Source: Geotrypetes seraphini (taxonomy: Eukaryota > Chordata > Amphibia > Gymnophiona > Dermophiidae). From it: a DNA stretch of 64,000 bases. The notes under the pieces are model-generated. The model did not search any database and was not told where the DNA came from. It saw nothing but the letters and a program-made list of their open reading frames with translations. A program made the translations under genes and the position numbers. Below are positions 1 through 12,811 of the stretch, in pieces; positions within the stretch are counted from its first letter, which is position 1, and every line of letters begins with the position of its first letter. Where the stretch lies: contig NC_047087.1 in the NCBI RefSeq assembly GCF_902459505.1, positions 262,258,674-262,322,673 of the forward strand, in the 5' to 3' direction.

Positions 1-1590
1 CCATTAAAATGCAATAATTTCAGATTATATGTGTTGCTGTTAAATTCGATATAATTTTCATAGCTGTGTATATCTTTTGCCACACCCGCGCTGCCTGGAG
101 GGCTTCGTTGCGCACGGAGGCTGGCTGATGAGGTTTCAAACCCACCTGATCTTTTCTCATTATTTAAAAAATGTCATTTCTCTGGCGCAGTTTGCCTTTT
201 AAAGTCTTGACATTTTGTTATTTCCAACAGTTTGAGAAGCTTTGGTACTGTTTTATGTTACAATGCCTGTTTTACTGTATAATTGCATATTACTACTGCA
301 TAGAAGGGTTGGAGGCGTGTGACTTGAGTGCCACAATGATTGGCACTTGGGCAGGAACTAGTATGTGGCCCCTCAAGATTGCTGGACAGGGGTGAATGTG
401 GTCGGATGTACTACGAAAAGACGAAATCTGGAGGAATTCTGAGATGTTTACAGAAATAGCATGCATGGAGGCTTCTCTTTTTTTCAGCCCTTTGAGGAAG
501 AAGCATAGAGATGTTTCCCAGAGAACGCACGTCCTAATTATAGAACTTCGTCTAATGCATAACATTATAAACTGTGCTATGCGAGGTCCGGGGTAGGATG
601 AAGGTTTTGGTGGACTGTTTGACCTACCTCCATAACAATTATATTAAAATTCTCCACAACTGCAAGTGCGAGAACTCCTGTATGTACGATTTAGGAATTA
701 TATAAAAGTAAACAGCAATTAGAGCGAGTAAAAACATTAAAGGGCTTGGAATGTAATATTAAAAATTCTATTGAAAAAAGTAAGGAAAAAATGGTGGAAC
801 TTAATATATCATCCAAACAAAACAAAAACTCCTAACAGGAATATTTAGAGCTACCAGGGCAATGCTGCTTTCTTAGCAAAATGAAAGAAAAAGCCTCAGT
901 TATATAGGTGGGGGTAACTCTCTACCATCCATCCATTATAGGCAGAAAAAACTTTTGTTGCTATAAGCAGGCATCCTCTGCAAAATATACTTATGTTTAA
1001 ATCCAAAACAAGAGGAACAACGAGTGTTGGAAACCGTGCAGGCATTCATCAGGACCCTGTGCTAATAACTGCTATCGTGATTTAGTAAAAGGGGGGGATA
1101 GTTTCATTGCCTATGACAAATTCCAAGGGATTTTGTTGTGGATTGCTCTGAAAACTAATACAAGGGCTTTGAAAATAATGTGACAATTTACAGGCAACCA
1201 ATGAAGTTTTTTCAACTGTGGCAAACATGGTTGAATTTGTTTCTACCATATATCGAGCGTGCTGCAGCATTTTGAATTGTTTACAATGCTTTATATTGTG
1301 AAGATGTTATAACCAAGTAAAGTGCATTACAGTAGTCCACCTTCGAGATAATTGTGGTCTGCACCACTGATGAAAAGTCATAGCCAGATAGTATCAGCTT
1401 AACACTACTAAATAGATACATTTGGTAAAATGTGAATTTAGTTATGCACAACTATACAAAGTAGGGTAAATATAATCAATTACTGATGTTTCCCAGCAGG
1501 ATCTCTCAGCCAGAGATCTGTATCAGAAGTAATTTCAGGTAAAAGTTATAATTTTAAATAGTTTAAAGCTGTAAGATAGGTATTAATAAC
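1..1590. other. Unassigned noncoding DNA
   Basis: I see no convincing coding exon here. The frames are short and lack recognisable motifs. The part around 1150-1440 reads like an old dispersed repeat, but I cannot name its family. No tandem array or clear inverted repeat stands out. Confidence 0.4.
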
Positions 1591-1606
1591 TAGGAACTGA
1601 AGATTA

Positions 1607-4174
1607 ATGGTTATTGGTTACAGACCCTTTGCCAACATACCTCTCTTCCTCAAACTAATGGAAGGTCTTGTTAATCTTGACCTCATGACATACCTAGAGA
1701 AGTTTAACATTCTACACGACTCTCAATCAGGATTTCGCACAAACTACAGTACGGAAACTGTCTTAGCATCGTTAACGGATCATCTCTTCCATCTGTTTTC
1801 ACTGGGAAAAAGTGCACTGGTACTTCAGTTCGACTTAAGCAGTGCCTTTGACCTCGTCGACCATGGCATTCTGATCAGATGCCTCGATTCCATAGGCATC
1901 TTGGGACAGGTACTAACCTGGTTCACAGGCTTCCTAAAAAAACTGCACCTACCAGGTCCACAGCGATGGAACCTTTTCCCATTCTTGGTGTAACCCCTGC
2001 GGAGTCCCACAGGGCTCCCCTCTCTCCCCTTCTCTGTTCAACATCTACATGGCATCACTGGGACATATACTATCCGATTTAAAATTGAAATCATACATAT
2101 ATGCAGATGACATCACAATTATCATCTCCATAACCTCACTGACACAAGAAACTGAACAACTCACCTCATCTGTTCTCACTATTGTAGCACAATGGACTAC
2201 ACAATTCAAACTAAACCCAGAAAAAACTAAGATTTTCCTTGCAAGTCCCAACCACAAACTAATGAATACTTCTCTGAAATTAAACGGGCTAACTTACCCA
2301 ATCAATTCCACCATTAAAATCCTTGGAGTCATCCTGGACCAATGCCTGTCTTTTGAAGACCACACCAATGCTCAGGTTAAAAAATGCTTCTGCATCCTCT
2401 GGAAACTCCGTACCATCAAACACTATGAAGTAAATGCTGCTTCGTTTACCTCATTGGAATAACTACGAGACGGCATTGTATTTTCCAAAACAGACAATAT
2501 TTTTATTGTTAGTATAAAGACTTACAAAATTACAGCAGCAAAGGCATAGTAGAAAGAAATATATTGTCAGTTCAGAATATGCAATGGAGAGTAGAACTTA
2601 CACTCATATGCTTAGCAGGGGGCTAGCAGTTCTCCGCAGCATAAGCAAGTGAATCTCTCTGGCTCTACCTGTGATGCACTGTTTTTTTTATACAGAGAAA
2701 TTCTTCCTTCGTTCCAAAAAAAGCACATCCCCGAACTCTGGTCATGTACTTCCCTATTGGTACAAAAATGTATACCTAATTATTCTTCACCCCAGTCCAC
2801 GCCTCTCTCACTTCTCCTCCCCCAGGAGAGGGGCCCGAGCAGAAACAGAGAATTCTTCTTGAACTTTCTTCCTCCAGCTCTGAGATCCTTATCACCTTGC
2901 AGATGCTAATTTGTGGTTTTACAACGCTGTGCATCTTCAGGATGGCGTCCTTGTAGATAGTCTTATGCAGAAAGTTGGTAAGGGTGACCTCCAGCACCCC
3001 ATCTGTGCTTGGTTCCCATAACTTGCTTCAGAGACAGGCCAGCCTGGGTAAGAGTTCTGTCTTGGTATCAGGCTCCTACGTCTTTTACTTCTCTTTCATC
3101 CTGCAGGGAATGTTGCTTGTTATAAATGTTTTATGGCTTTCCAGGGTGCCTGGCATATGTGAAGTCATACAGCACTGATAATAGTTCAGCAGAACCTTGG
3201 AGAAGTATCCTCCCAGCAGGGAATGGAGACAGGAACTTTGCAGCAAAGGCCAGCAGGGTTAGCATTTCAAAGGATACATGTGTTCACAGACAGCAAGGTA
3301 CAGGCTGGGCCAGGCTATGGGAAAATATTTGTTAAAAATGGCTATGGGAAAATATTTGTTAAAAATGTCTGTAGTGTCCAACATACACAAGTGAGGTCAG
3401 TATGTCCAATTTATCCATCTGTATGTCCAGGTTATCCATCTCAACTACTTTGACTTCCTCTCCTTTCGATTGCTGGTTCAGTTTCTAATCTTAAGCACCC
3501 TAGATTACTGCAATATCAATTATTTGGGATCCTTCAAGAAAACCATCAAACGTCTGAGAATCATTCAGAATACTAACGTCTGCCTCATTTATGGTCTCAA
3601 AAAGTCAGATCATGTAAGCCCATTCTACAGAAAACTTCACTGGTTGCCAATGGAGGCAAGGGTCATCTTCAAGTTCGCCTGCCTTTGCTTCAAAACCTTA
3701 ACGGGTTCATCCCCAATTTACCTGTCGCGCCATTTTGTGTTCCCTGGCACCACCATGCACTCGTAGTGTCTATCTATTTGCCTTCCCCTCCCTGAAGGAC
3801 TGTGTCTACAAGAGATTCCTTGATAGAACACTGTCATTCCAAGCTGGCAAATGGAATACATGTCTAACCTCATTTCAAGCGCACCCTCCTACCAATTCTT
3901 CAGGAAATCAATTAAAACCTATCTCTTTGATAAAGTTCTCTGACTCCTTCCTACCTTGTTATATCACTGAAATACCTGCTGTATCTCTGACATTTTTCCA
4001 GTTATACCTAACCTCTCTCGTCTCCTAATGTAATTGAAATTTGTTACCAATGTACTCGACGATACTTTCTGTAACATCGCTGTATATGTACAGTCTCTTC
4101 CTCTGTAAATCGCTCTGAACCGCTTGTGGTATTGCGGTATACAAATAAAGTTGTTATTATTATTATTATTACTA
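1607..4174 (+). mobile_element. L2-type LINE, 5'-truncated and split
   Basis: Reverse-transcriptase fragments run in order. First comes an RT finger/palm part with a FDLSSAFDLVDH-type motif at about 1607-1960. Next is the palm with YADDITI, the catalytic Asp-Asp pair, at about 2095-2125. Last is the L2-typical C-terminus with DHVSPFYRKLHWLP at about 3608-3655. The copy ends in AATAAAG followed by an ATT microsatellite at 4145-4173, as expected for L2 3' tails. The coding sequence is in several frames, so the copy is dead. The 5' end, including the endonuclease, is missing. It is interrupted between 2467 and 3442 by another insertion. Confidence 0.8.
2467..3442. mobile_element. 976-bp insertion in the L2, possible solo LTR
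   Basis: The L2 sequence stops and resumes around this block, which is bounded on both sides by the 6-bp direct repeat AACTAC (2461-2466 and 3443-3448). There is no long open frame. A possible polyadenylation signal lies near the left end on the minus strand. The 6-bp duplication, the length and the lack of coding sequence would fit a solo LTR in minus orientation, but the termini are not the usual TG/CA, so the family is open. I treat it as a fossil insertion. Confidence 0.45.
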
Positions 4175-5247
4175 TGCTCAGATATTTTTTTCTCTATAAT
4201 CTAAGTATGGATATGATGATTGCATTACATGACTAGTTTGCACTTAATTCTTTTAATGTCAATGGGCTCAATCATTGTGTCAAAAGGAAAAAAGTATTTA
4301 ACTATTTGAGATCACTTAATCTTGATATTTTCTTCCAAGAAACTCATCTTTCACATGCTGATAACTTGAAAACTAAACTTTTAGGCTACAATGCTCCATA
4401 CTTCTCCCCAGCAAAAAACAAAAAGAATGGTGTATCCATTTACATTAAATTCTCTTTACGTATCACAATCCACTCACATAACACTGATTTAGAAGGGAGA
4501 TGGTGTTTATTGCATGCATCATTGCATGGAAATCATTTCCTATTACTGAACATCTATGCACCAGTTACTGACTCCCCAGAATTTTACCGCTCCCTTCAAA
4601 ACACCCTCTTACTATTCTCTCATATTCCAATAGTCATAGGCGGAGATCATAACTAAATCCAAAACTCTTGAAGAGATTAAATCTCTGATTTCAAATTATA
4701 ATTTACTTGATCTTTGGAGAATTCTGAATCCCACGCAAAGGGAATACACGCATTTCTCTGCATCAGACAATTCCTACACAAGATTAGATTATTTTCAAAT
4801 CTCCTCCTCCCTAACCCAAGATATGCTAAAAGTTACAAATCATTCTATTCTTATATCTGATCATGCGCCTGTCTCTCTATGTATCCGTTTTAAAGGCCTT
4901 GACCATTCCACGCCCACATGGAAACTGAATAACAGTCTCCTAATTGATGACACCATCGTTCAAAAACTCCGTTACTTCACTGAAGAATATTTTATTCATA
5001 ATTACTTACCTGATATATCTCCTGCTACAGTATGGGAAGCTTACAAAGCTACTTTACGGGGACAAATAATAAACCTAATGGCATGGAAAAAAAAACCAAT
5101 CCAATCAACATCTCACCACTTTGGAATCTGATATAAAATTACTAGAAACTCAATACCTTTCTAATCCATCTATCTCTACGATACGAACACAACTTACCCC
5201 AAAAAAATATGAATACAATTCTATAGCATCTCAACTAGCCAATCATA

Positions 5248-6850
5248 AGAACATAAGAAGCGCCATCCCCGGAACAGACCCTAGGTCCATCAAGTCCAGC
5301 GATCCGCACACGCGGAGGCCCCGCCAGGTGTATCCTGGCATAGTTTTGGTCCCCATATCTCTCTAAGCTTCTCGTAAAGAGAAGTGCATCTAGCTTACCC
5401 TTACCCATGTCACTTCATGCCACTCAGGCCAGTAACTTTTTTTTTATATATATATGTCCAGAATCATATAAATTAGTGTGAATTCATATGCACAAATACC
5501 ATCCTATAGGAATTGTGCTGCTGTCTGGACTACACTTGGTTTTCTACTGTTTTTTAAAGGAAGCCTCAGCCCCACCACTCCACCGCAAAATGTTATTTTA
5601 TTGCGAGAAGATTTGTATGGCTCTTCATCATTGGCCGTCCTTATTATCTGGTATTCTATTATATTTTGTTTATATTCCCATTCAAAAAAGTGTTTCAATA
5701 AGTTATTCAATAAATAGTGCTGAATGTTTATACATTTGTTATGTGTTACTTAGCTTGCGTTATTCAACTTGAATCACAGCCAAAAACTCAGGGTCAGACT
5801 CCTGAGTTTTTGGCTGTGATTCAAGTTGAATAACGCAAGCTAAGTAACACATAACAAATGTATAAACATTCAGCACTATTTATTGAATAACTTATTGAAA
5901 TACTTTTTTGAATGGGAATATAAACAAAATATAATAGAATACCAGATAATAAGGACGGCCAATGATGAAGAGCCACACAAATCTTCTCGCAATAAAATAA
6001 CATTTTGCGGTGGAGTGGTGGGGCTGAGGCTTCCTTTAAAAAAACAGTAGAAAACCAAGTGTAGTCCAGACAGCAGCACAATTCCTATAGAATGGTATTT
6101 GTGCATATGAATTCACTCATAAGGAGATGTACATCTAACTTACCCTTAAATCTTAGAACGGTGGATTCCGCAACTACCTCCTCTGGGAGAGCATTCCAGG
6201 TGTCCACCACTCGTTGCGTGAAGCAGAACTTCCTGATATTTGTCTTGAACTTGTCCCCCCTTAGCTTCAGCCCATGTCCTCTTGTCCGTGCCACATTGGA
6301 CATTGTAAATAACGTTTTTTTCCTGCTCTATTTTGTCGATTCCTTTCAGTATTTTGAATGTCTCGATCATATCCCCTCGTAGTCTCCTTTTCTCAAGGGA
6401 GAACAACCCCAGTCTCTTAAGTCTTTCCTCGTAATCCAGGTTCTCCATACCTTTCACCAGCTTTGTTGCTCGTCTCTACACCCTCTCTAGCAGTTTGATA
6501 TCCTTCTTTAGGTATGGAGACCAATGCTGGACGCAGTATTCCAAGTGTGGTCTGACCATCGCTCTATAAAGCGGCATTATGACTTTCTCCGATCTACTCG
6601 TGATTCCCTTCTTTATCATGCCTAGCATTTTATTCGCATTCTTCGCTGCCACCGCACATTGCACCAACGGCTTCAGTGTCCTATCGATTAATACTCCCGG
6701 GTCCTTTTCCTGTTCAGATTTTCCCAGAGTTGCACCTGACATACTATACTTGTGTTCATTATTTTTTCTGCCTAAGTGCATCATTTTGCATTTTTCCACA
6801 TTAAACTTCATCTGCCATTTATCTGCCCAATTCTCCAATCGGCTCTTAAA
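5248..6850 (-). mobile_element. CR1-clade LINE 3' part inside the L1
   Basis: On the minus strand a 120-codon frame (6476-6838) reads the end of a CR1 RT: WADKWQMKFNVEKCKMMHLG, then VIMPLYRAMVRPHLEYCVQ. The next frame (6146-6457) continues with [21 protein letters not shown]. The element ends at about 5248 with the family's 3' tail, seen on the plus strand as AACATAAGAA. It lies inside the L1, so it is younger. It carries the large palindrome at 5472-6121 in its 3' region. It is 5'-truncated and frameshifted. Confidence 0.82.
5472..6121. repeat. ~650-bp near-perfect palindrome (fold-back element)
   Basis: Two arms of about 320 bp are inverted copies of each other around a centre near 5797, with a spacer of about 8 bp. 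By eye I count only about four or five differences between the arms. The outer ends are a GTGAATTC / GAATTCAC pair. The arms have no recognisable coding motif. The block interrupts the 3' region of a CR1 copy that itself interrupts an L1. Arms this long and this similar would fold into a very stable hairpin if transcribed. I do not recognise the family. Confidence 0.85.
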
Positions 6851-7899
6851 ATCTGGTCATTATATTGGAGGTAATAAAATGGGAAGATCCTTAGCACAAT
6901 ACCTCAAAGGTAAAAAGGAACGATTCCACATTGCATGCATTTGTACCTCTAATAAAACTCAAACAGACTCCCATGAAATAAAATCTGAATTTGAAAGATT
7001 TTATACAAAACCTTTTCAATCAGAATCATCATCCAATACAGCTGATGCTACCAATTATCTTAATTCTATATCACATCCAGAACTGTCACCCCATCTCAAA
7101 GATGAACTTGACCAACCAATAACCATACAAGAAATCATATCCACCATGACTACGCTAGCATCTAATAAATTCCCTGGCCCAGACGGTATTACTAGTAAGT
7201 TCTATAAAATTTTCTCTACTACTCTCTCCACAGTTGATAACATACTTCAATTTTATCCATGAACACCCTGATCTACAATGAAATTTCACAGAGGCTTAAT
7301 ATTGTAATTTTCCCTAAACCAGGTAGAGATACCACTCAAACAAAAAACTACAGACCAATATCATTACTTAACTCTGATTATAAAATTCTAACAAAAATTT
7401 TAACTAACAGATTAAATAAAGTTATAGAACAACTGATTTCCCCAGATCAAGTGGGCTTTATTAAACACCAATATATTGGGGACAATCTCAGAATCTTCCA
7501 TAATGTGAATGATTATCCCAGAACCCATAGTGGGATTCACCATTGATGCGGAAAAAGCCTTTGACCGGGTAGAATGGGATTTATTACTGCAGGTTCTGAG
7601 ATGGTTTAATTTGGGGGGAAATTTTGTGTCATGGATCCAAGTCCTTTATTGGAAACCTTCCTCCAAGATTCTCATTAACGGATCTCTTACTGCACCTATA
7701 TTATTGAAGAGAGGTACATGTCAGGGATGTCCCCTCTCACCACTCCTCTTCAATATATCCTTAGAACCACTACTATTAGCAATCAGACAATCTACTCTAA
7801 TTCAAGGTGTTCCATTAACATACAGAGAGCTTAAAATTGCCGCCTATGCAGACGACATTATGCTATTCATCAGAAATCCTTCATCTTCCCTCCCATCAT

Positions 7900-9305
7900 A
7901 GAAACATAGAAACATAGAAATAGACGGCAGATAAGGGCCACGGCCCATCTAGTCTGCCCACCTTAATGACCCTCCCCTACCTTTCTCTGTGAAGAGAACC
8001 CATATGACGATCCCATTTTGTCTTAAAATCGGGCACGCTGCTGGCCTCAATCACCTGAAGTGGAAGACCATTCCAGCGATCCACCACTCTCTCGGTGAAA
8101 AAGTACTTTCTGGTGTCACCGTGCAGCTTACCTCCCCTGAGTTTCCATGGATGCCCTCTTGTAGCCGTGGGACCTTTGAAAAAGAAGATATCTTCTTCCA
8201 CCTCGATACGGCCCGTGAGATATTTGAACGTCTCGATCATGTCTCCCCTCTCTCTGCGTTCCTCGAGAGAGTATAGCCGCAACTTATCCAGCCGTTCCTC
8301 GTACGGGAGGTCCTTGAGTCCTGAGATCATCCGGGTGGCCATTCGCTGGACCGACTCCAGTCTCAGCACATCTTTGCGGTAATGAGGCCTCCAGAATTGT
8401 ACACAGTATTCCAGATGGGGTCTCACCATGGATCTATACAATGGCATAATGACTTCAGGCTTATGATTGACGAAACCCCTACGTATACACCCTATGATTT
8501 GTCTAGCCTTAGATGAAGCCTGTTCCACTTGATTGGCAGTCTTCATATCTTCACTGATGATCACCCCTAAGTCCCGTTCTGCTACAGTCCTTGCTAGGAT
8601 CTCGCCATTAAGGGTGTAAGTTTTGCATGGATTTTGGCTGCCAAGGTGCATGACTTTGCATTTTTTGGCATTGAAACCTAGTTGCCAGATCCTAGACTAG
8701 CGCTCCAATAGGAGTAGGTCGTGCTTCATATTGTCGGACATTGAGTTTTTGACTGTTGCATTCCTTTCTACTACATTGCATAGTTTGGCGTCATCTGCGA
8801 ATAACGTTATTTTACCTCGAAGCCCTTCTGCCAAGTCTCTTATAAAGATATTGAACAGGATCGGGCCCAAGACCGAGCCCTGCGGCACTCCACTGATCAC
8901 TTCCGTCATTTCAGAGGGGGTGCCATTCACCACCACCCGCTGATGCCTGCCTCCAAGCCAGTTCTCAACCCATTTTGTCAAAGTGTCACCCAATCCTATA
9001 GAACCCATTTTGCTCAACAGCCTGCGATGTGGTACGCTATCGAAAGCTTTGCTGAAGTCTAAGTATACGATGTCCAGGGGCTCCCCAACATCCAGCTTCC
9101 TTGTCACCCAGTCAAAGAAGCTGATCAGGTTGGATTGGCAGGATCTCCCCATAGTAAATCCATGTTGACGGGGATCCCGTAGATTCTCCTCGTTCAGGAT
9201 CATATCCAATTGACGTTTGATTAGAGTTTCCATCAGCTTGCTCACTATTGATGTGAGACTCACCGGTCTATAGTTTGCAGCCTCCATTCTGCAACCTTTT
9301 TTGTG
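7900..9305 (-). mobile_element. CR1-clade LINE (subfamily 1) inside the L1
   Basis: The minus-strand frame 8697-9347 reads CR1 RT with NYRPVSLTSIVSKLMETL, a VYLDFSKAFDSVPHRRL block, GVPQGSVLGPILFNIF and the catalytic FADD. The frame 7977-8651 continues with RDLGVIISEDMK and RPHLEYCVQFWRPHYRKDV through to the ORF2 end. The two frames are separated by a stop near 8690. The 3' tail is a run of ACATAGAA-type octamers at 7902-7920. The L1 reading frame continues on both sides. It is 5'-truncated and belongs to the same subfamily as the copy at 18.1-20.1 kb. Confidence 0.87.
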
Positions 9306-10949
9306 GAGTGGAATTTTATACAAATTACTGACACCTATTCCACACACTCAGAATATAGGGTTAACTGGGAAAAATCAGTCATTCTTCCCCTAAATAATCA
9401 AGTCATCCAGGCAGACATATCCAACTTTCCATTTGTATGGTCCATATCACCAATAAAATATCTTGGCATATATATTCACAAAGATCAAGCGATCATCATG
9501 GACACAAACATCACCAAATTAAAAGGTCGGATAGTAACATCTCTATCTAAATGGCAACCGCTATATATATCTTGATGGGGACGCATTTCTTCCCTTAAAA
9601 TGATATTGGCACCACAGATAACTTATATTTTATCTATGATACCCAGTTTATGTAAACCTGCCCTATACAAATGGATTGATCAAAAAATGACACTTTTATT
9701 TGGAGAGGAAAAAAGCCAAAAATTGACCTGTATAAATTGAAAACTTCTAAAATACACAGAGGAGTTAATATACCTGATTTTCACAGATACCACATAGCTG
9801 CACTGGCCAAATATGGATCAAGCTGGACCATGTACAACCAATCTCAATCTGCTTCCACTATCCCAACTTGGTTGGAATTGGAAGTTTCATTATGTAACCC
9901 AATTCCCATCAACATTATACCAACTATGTCTATCCCACTCAAACAGTTTTCCCTTTTGCCGGCGACAATTTCAGCACTACGCATCTTGGATCTTATAGCT
10001 CATCATTCTATTTTCTCACACAACACTATGGCCATATGGAATAACCTGGCCATCAAACATAAAAAACGATTCTTAAACTGGACATCCTGGAACAAACTTG
10101 GTATATGGCAAGTCAAACAATTATATCTAGGCAATAATTTATTGTCTTTCACAGAACTCTGTGAACAATATCCAACACTCTCCGCTAAGCGGAATCAATG
10201 GTCACTACTAACTTCCTTACTCTCTTCTATACAAGTCTCAGAGGTCACGTGCTTATGGAAATGGAGCACTTTGATAGAAACTAAAGGAAAAGCAATTTTG
10301 TATTTCTATAGTCTACTTCAGGATGCACAACCTATAGTAAATATGGAGATTAATCATAAGTGGTCACAAGAGCTTAACATAAAACTCTCAGATAACGAAT
10401 GGTCTAGATTATGGTCAAAAGTAAATAGACCCCTTCTCTCTTCTAGTATGTCTCAAGCTCTACTATTTCTTATGTGGCGAGCGGTATGGACACTACATAG
10501 AATGAAATTAGCACATTTGAAGACAGATGATTTATGCTGGCATTGTCTAAAAGTTCAAGGTACTTTATTCCACATGATTTATGAATGCCCCCAGATTTCA
10601 ACCTTCTGGACACAAATATGGACCTTCATAAGAACTATTTTAAATTGTACTGCAGATTTATCTTTTGATATAATTATTATGCGCTCTCTCCATCCATGCT
10701 TTATCAACTGCTCCTGTGAATCACAATTGATAGATATTCTGCTGTCAGTCGACATACAGCAAGTCCTACAAAACTGGAAATCAGCTTCTTTATTAAACTT
10801 TACTTTCTGGTGGAACTCAGTCTGTTTATACAAGCGTTATGAGCAACATGCTATGGTCAAAAGCCGATTTCCATCCAAGACTTTATCCCGTAATATCTGG
10901 ACACCCATTAACAAATTCCTGCAAGCTCTTTAATTATGTGACACATGCA

Positions 10950-11960
10950 TTTCTGATATTTTCTATTTTGTTCAATGTATTTATTAATGACCTGGAAACG
11001 GGGACGAAATGTGAAGTTATAAAATTTGCGGATGACACTAAACTCTGTAGAAGGGTCAGAACTATGGAAGAGTGTGAGGACCTACAAAGGGACCTAAGCA
11101 AACTGGAAGAGTGGGCGAATAAATGGCAGATGAAATTCAATGTAGGGAAATGCAAGGTCATGCATATAGGGAGAAAGAACCCGATGTTCAGCTACCAAAT
11201 GGGGGGACTAGTATTAGAGGGAAGTAACCTTGAAAGAGATCTGGGTGTACTGGTGGATACAACAATGAAGTCAACGACGCAATGCGCAGCAGCCGCGAAG
11301 AAAGCGAACAGAATGTTGGGTATTATTAAAAATGGTATTACGACCAGAACAAAAGAAGTCATCCTGCCGTTGTATCGGGCAATGGTGCGCCCGCACCTGG
11401 AGTACTGTGTTCAGTATTGGTCACCGCACCTTAAGAAGGATATGGCAATACTTGAGAGGGTCCAGAGGAGAGCGACACGAATGATTAAGGGCATGGAAAA
11501 CCTTTCATACACTGAAAGATTGGAGAAGCTGGAGCTCTTCTCCCTGGAAAAGCGGAGACTCAGAGGAGACATAATAGAGACCTACAAGATCATGAAGGGC
11601 ATAGAGAAAGTGGAGAGAGACAGATTCTTCAAACTTTCAAAACATAAAAGAACAAGAGGGCACTCGGAAAAATTGGAAGGGGATAGATTCAAAACAAATG
11701 CTAGGAAGTTTTTCTTTACTCAGCGGGTGGTGGACACCTGGAATGCGCTTCCAGAGGATGTAATAGGGCAGAGTACGGTACTGGGGTTTAAGAAAGGATT
11801 GGACAATTTCCTGTTGGAAAAGGGGATAGAGGGATATAGATAGAGGATTATTACGCAGGTTCTGGACCTGTTGGGCCGCCGCGTGAGCGGACTGCTGGGC
11901 ACGATGGACCTCAGGTCTGACCCGGCAGAGGCATTGCTTATGTGCTTATGTGCTTATGTA
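10950..11960 (+). mobile_element. CR1-clade LINE 3' part, open C-terminal frame
   Basis: A frame from about 10965 to 11843 reads the RT palm from LFNVFINDL through the catalytic FADDTKL motif, then KWQMKFNVGKCKVMHIGRKN, RPHLEYCVQYWSPHLKKDM, RRLRGDIIETYKIMKG and [15 protein letters not shown] to the natural stop. About 290 codons are uninterrupted, so this copy is fairly young. It is 5'-truncated and abuts the end of the L1 at 10944. The 3' UTR ends in TGCTTATG-type repeats at 11937-11958, the reverse complement of the tails seen in minus-strand CR1 copies. Confidence 0.87.
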
Positions 11961-12099
11961 TAATACATATGCATATAGTGCCAGGCTTCTGTATACTGTT
12001 ATAGTTACATTAGTCTTTACATTAACAGGTGCTAGAATAGATGCGTCTGTCTGTGTTTCTTTATCTCTCTCTCCTTGGCCGCTGTCTGTGTCCTTCTGT

Positions 12100-12385
12100 C
12101 TTGCCCCCCCCTCCCCCGAGCAAAGCTGTCTGCCCCTAGCAGCCCCCTTTCCCTCTCCCTGTCTCTCCATGGCCCCTTCTGTCTTCCCCCCATTGGCCCT
12201 CTTCTGTTTTCCCCCCAGAGCAAAGCTGTTTACCCCAAGCACACCCCTCCCCCCAAAGCTGCCCCCTTTCCCTCTCTCTGTCTCTCCATGGCCCCTTCTG
12301 TCTTCCCCCCCAAAGCAAAGCTGTCTGTCCCCAGCACACCTCCCCCCCAAAGCAGCCCCCTTTCCCTCTCCCCCTGGCCCCCTGT
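12100..12385. repeat. Degenerate ~100-bp tandem repeat inside the Helitron
   Basis: The motif CAAAGCTGT followed by a pyrimidine-rich block and CTCCATGGCCCCTTCTGTC recurs about three times. The unit is a little over 100 bp, with length variation between copies. It is C- and T-rich on the plus strand and gives long but meaningless frames in several registers. Confidence 0.7.
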
Positions 12386-12801
12386 ATTGATCCCCTTCTT
12401 ACCCTCCCTCCATCCCGGTGTCTTCTGGCCTGCTCCTCTTCAAAACAGCCTGCGATCATGGTGGCCAGCTTTAGCGAACCTCGCAGGCCGCTCTCCAACT
12501 CAGTAGCACATTCCATCTGATGCGATCCCGTGCATCAGAGGGAACGTGCTACTGAGGTTGGAGAACAGCCTGCGAGGTTCGTTAAAGCCGGCCTCGATCG
12601 CAGGCTGCTTTGAAGAGGAGGATCAGCGGCGGCAGCGGTGAGCGAGGGTGGGAGGTGTGTTCCCAAGCTTGCCTGCGCTTCCGGTTGGTGAGTGAGGGCA
12701 GGAGGAGGGGAGTGGCCAGAATGTTCCCTGCCGCCAGGTTCTAAAATGAAACACGGCCACGGATCACACACCACAGCGGCAGGGATCACGCTGTTTTAAC
12801 A

Positions 12802-12811
12802 GCGCATGCGC
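12802..12811. promoter_or_regulatory. NRF-1-type palindrome at the minus Helitron 5' end
   Basis: GCGCATGCGC lies about 25 bp inside the 5' terminus of the minus-strand Helitron, a position equivalent to the site at 12972 in the other Helitron. Confidence 0.38.

Larger units (their letters stand above)
4180..10944 (+). mobile_element. L1-clade LINE ORF2 remnant, split by two CR1 copies
   Basis: The ORF2 domains appear in order. The AP endonuclease is at about 4240-5240 (NVNGLN start, FFQETHL, a NIYAP block, then SDHAPVS). The RT is at about 6990-7880, with NYRPISLLNSDYKI, a DAEKAFDRVEWD block and YADDIMLF (catalytic YADD). The C-terminal domain is at 9310-10933, with a Cys/His cluster (CWHCLKVQGTLFHMIYECP). 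ORF1 and the 5' UTR are absent. CR1 copies occupy about 5248-6850 and 7900-9305, and part of the region between endonuclease and RT is missing at the first insertion. The 398-codon C-terminal frame (9737-10933) is still open, so this end has decayed less than the rest. Confidence 0.88.

Noticed and set aside
5985-6060. Possible hammerhead core (ATGATGAAG) in the palindrome arm
   Set aside because: There is no GAAA block at the right distance and no pairing stem I, so I do not count it.
5821-6106. Paired frames mirrored in the palindrome arms
   Set aside because: The same peptides appear on both strands because the arms are inverted copies. No domain is present.
11946-12516. Frames of 126-146 codons on both strands
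   Set aside because: These follow from the C/T-rich tandem units in the minus Helitron, not from a gene.
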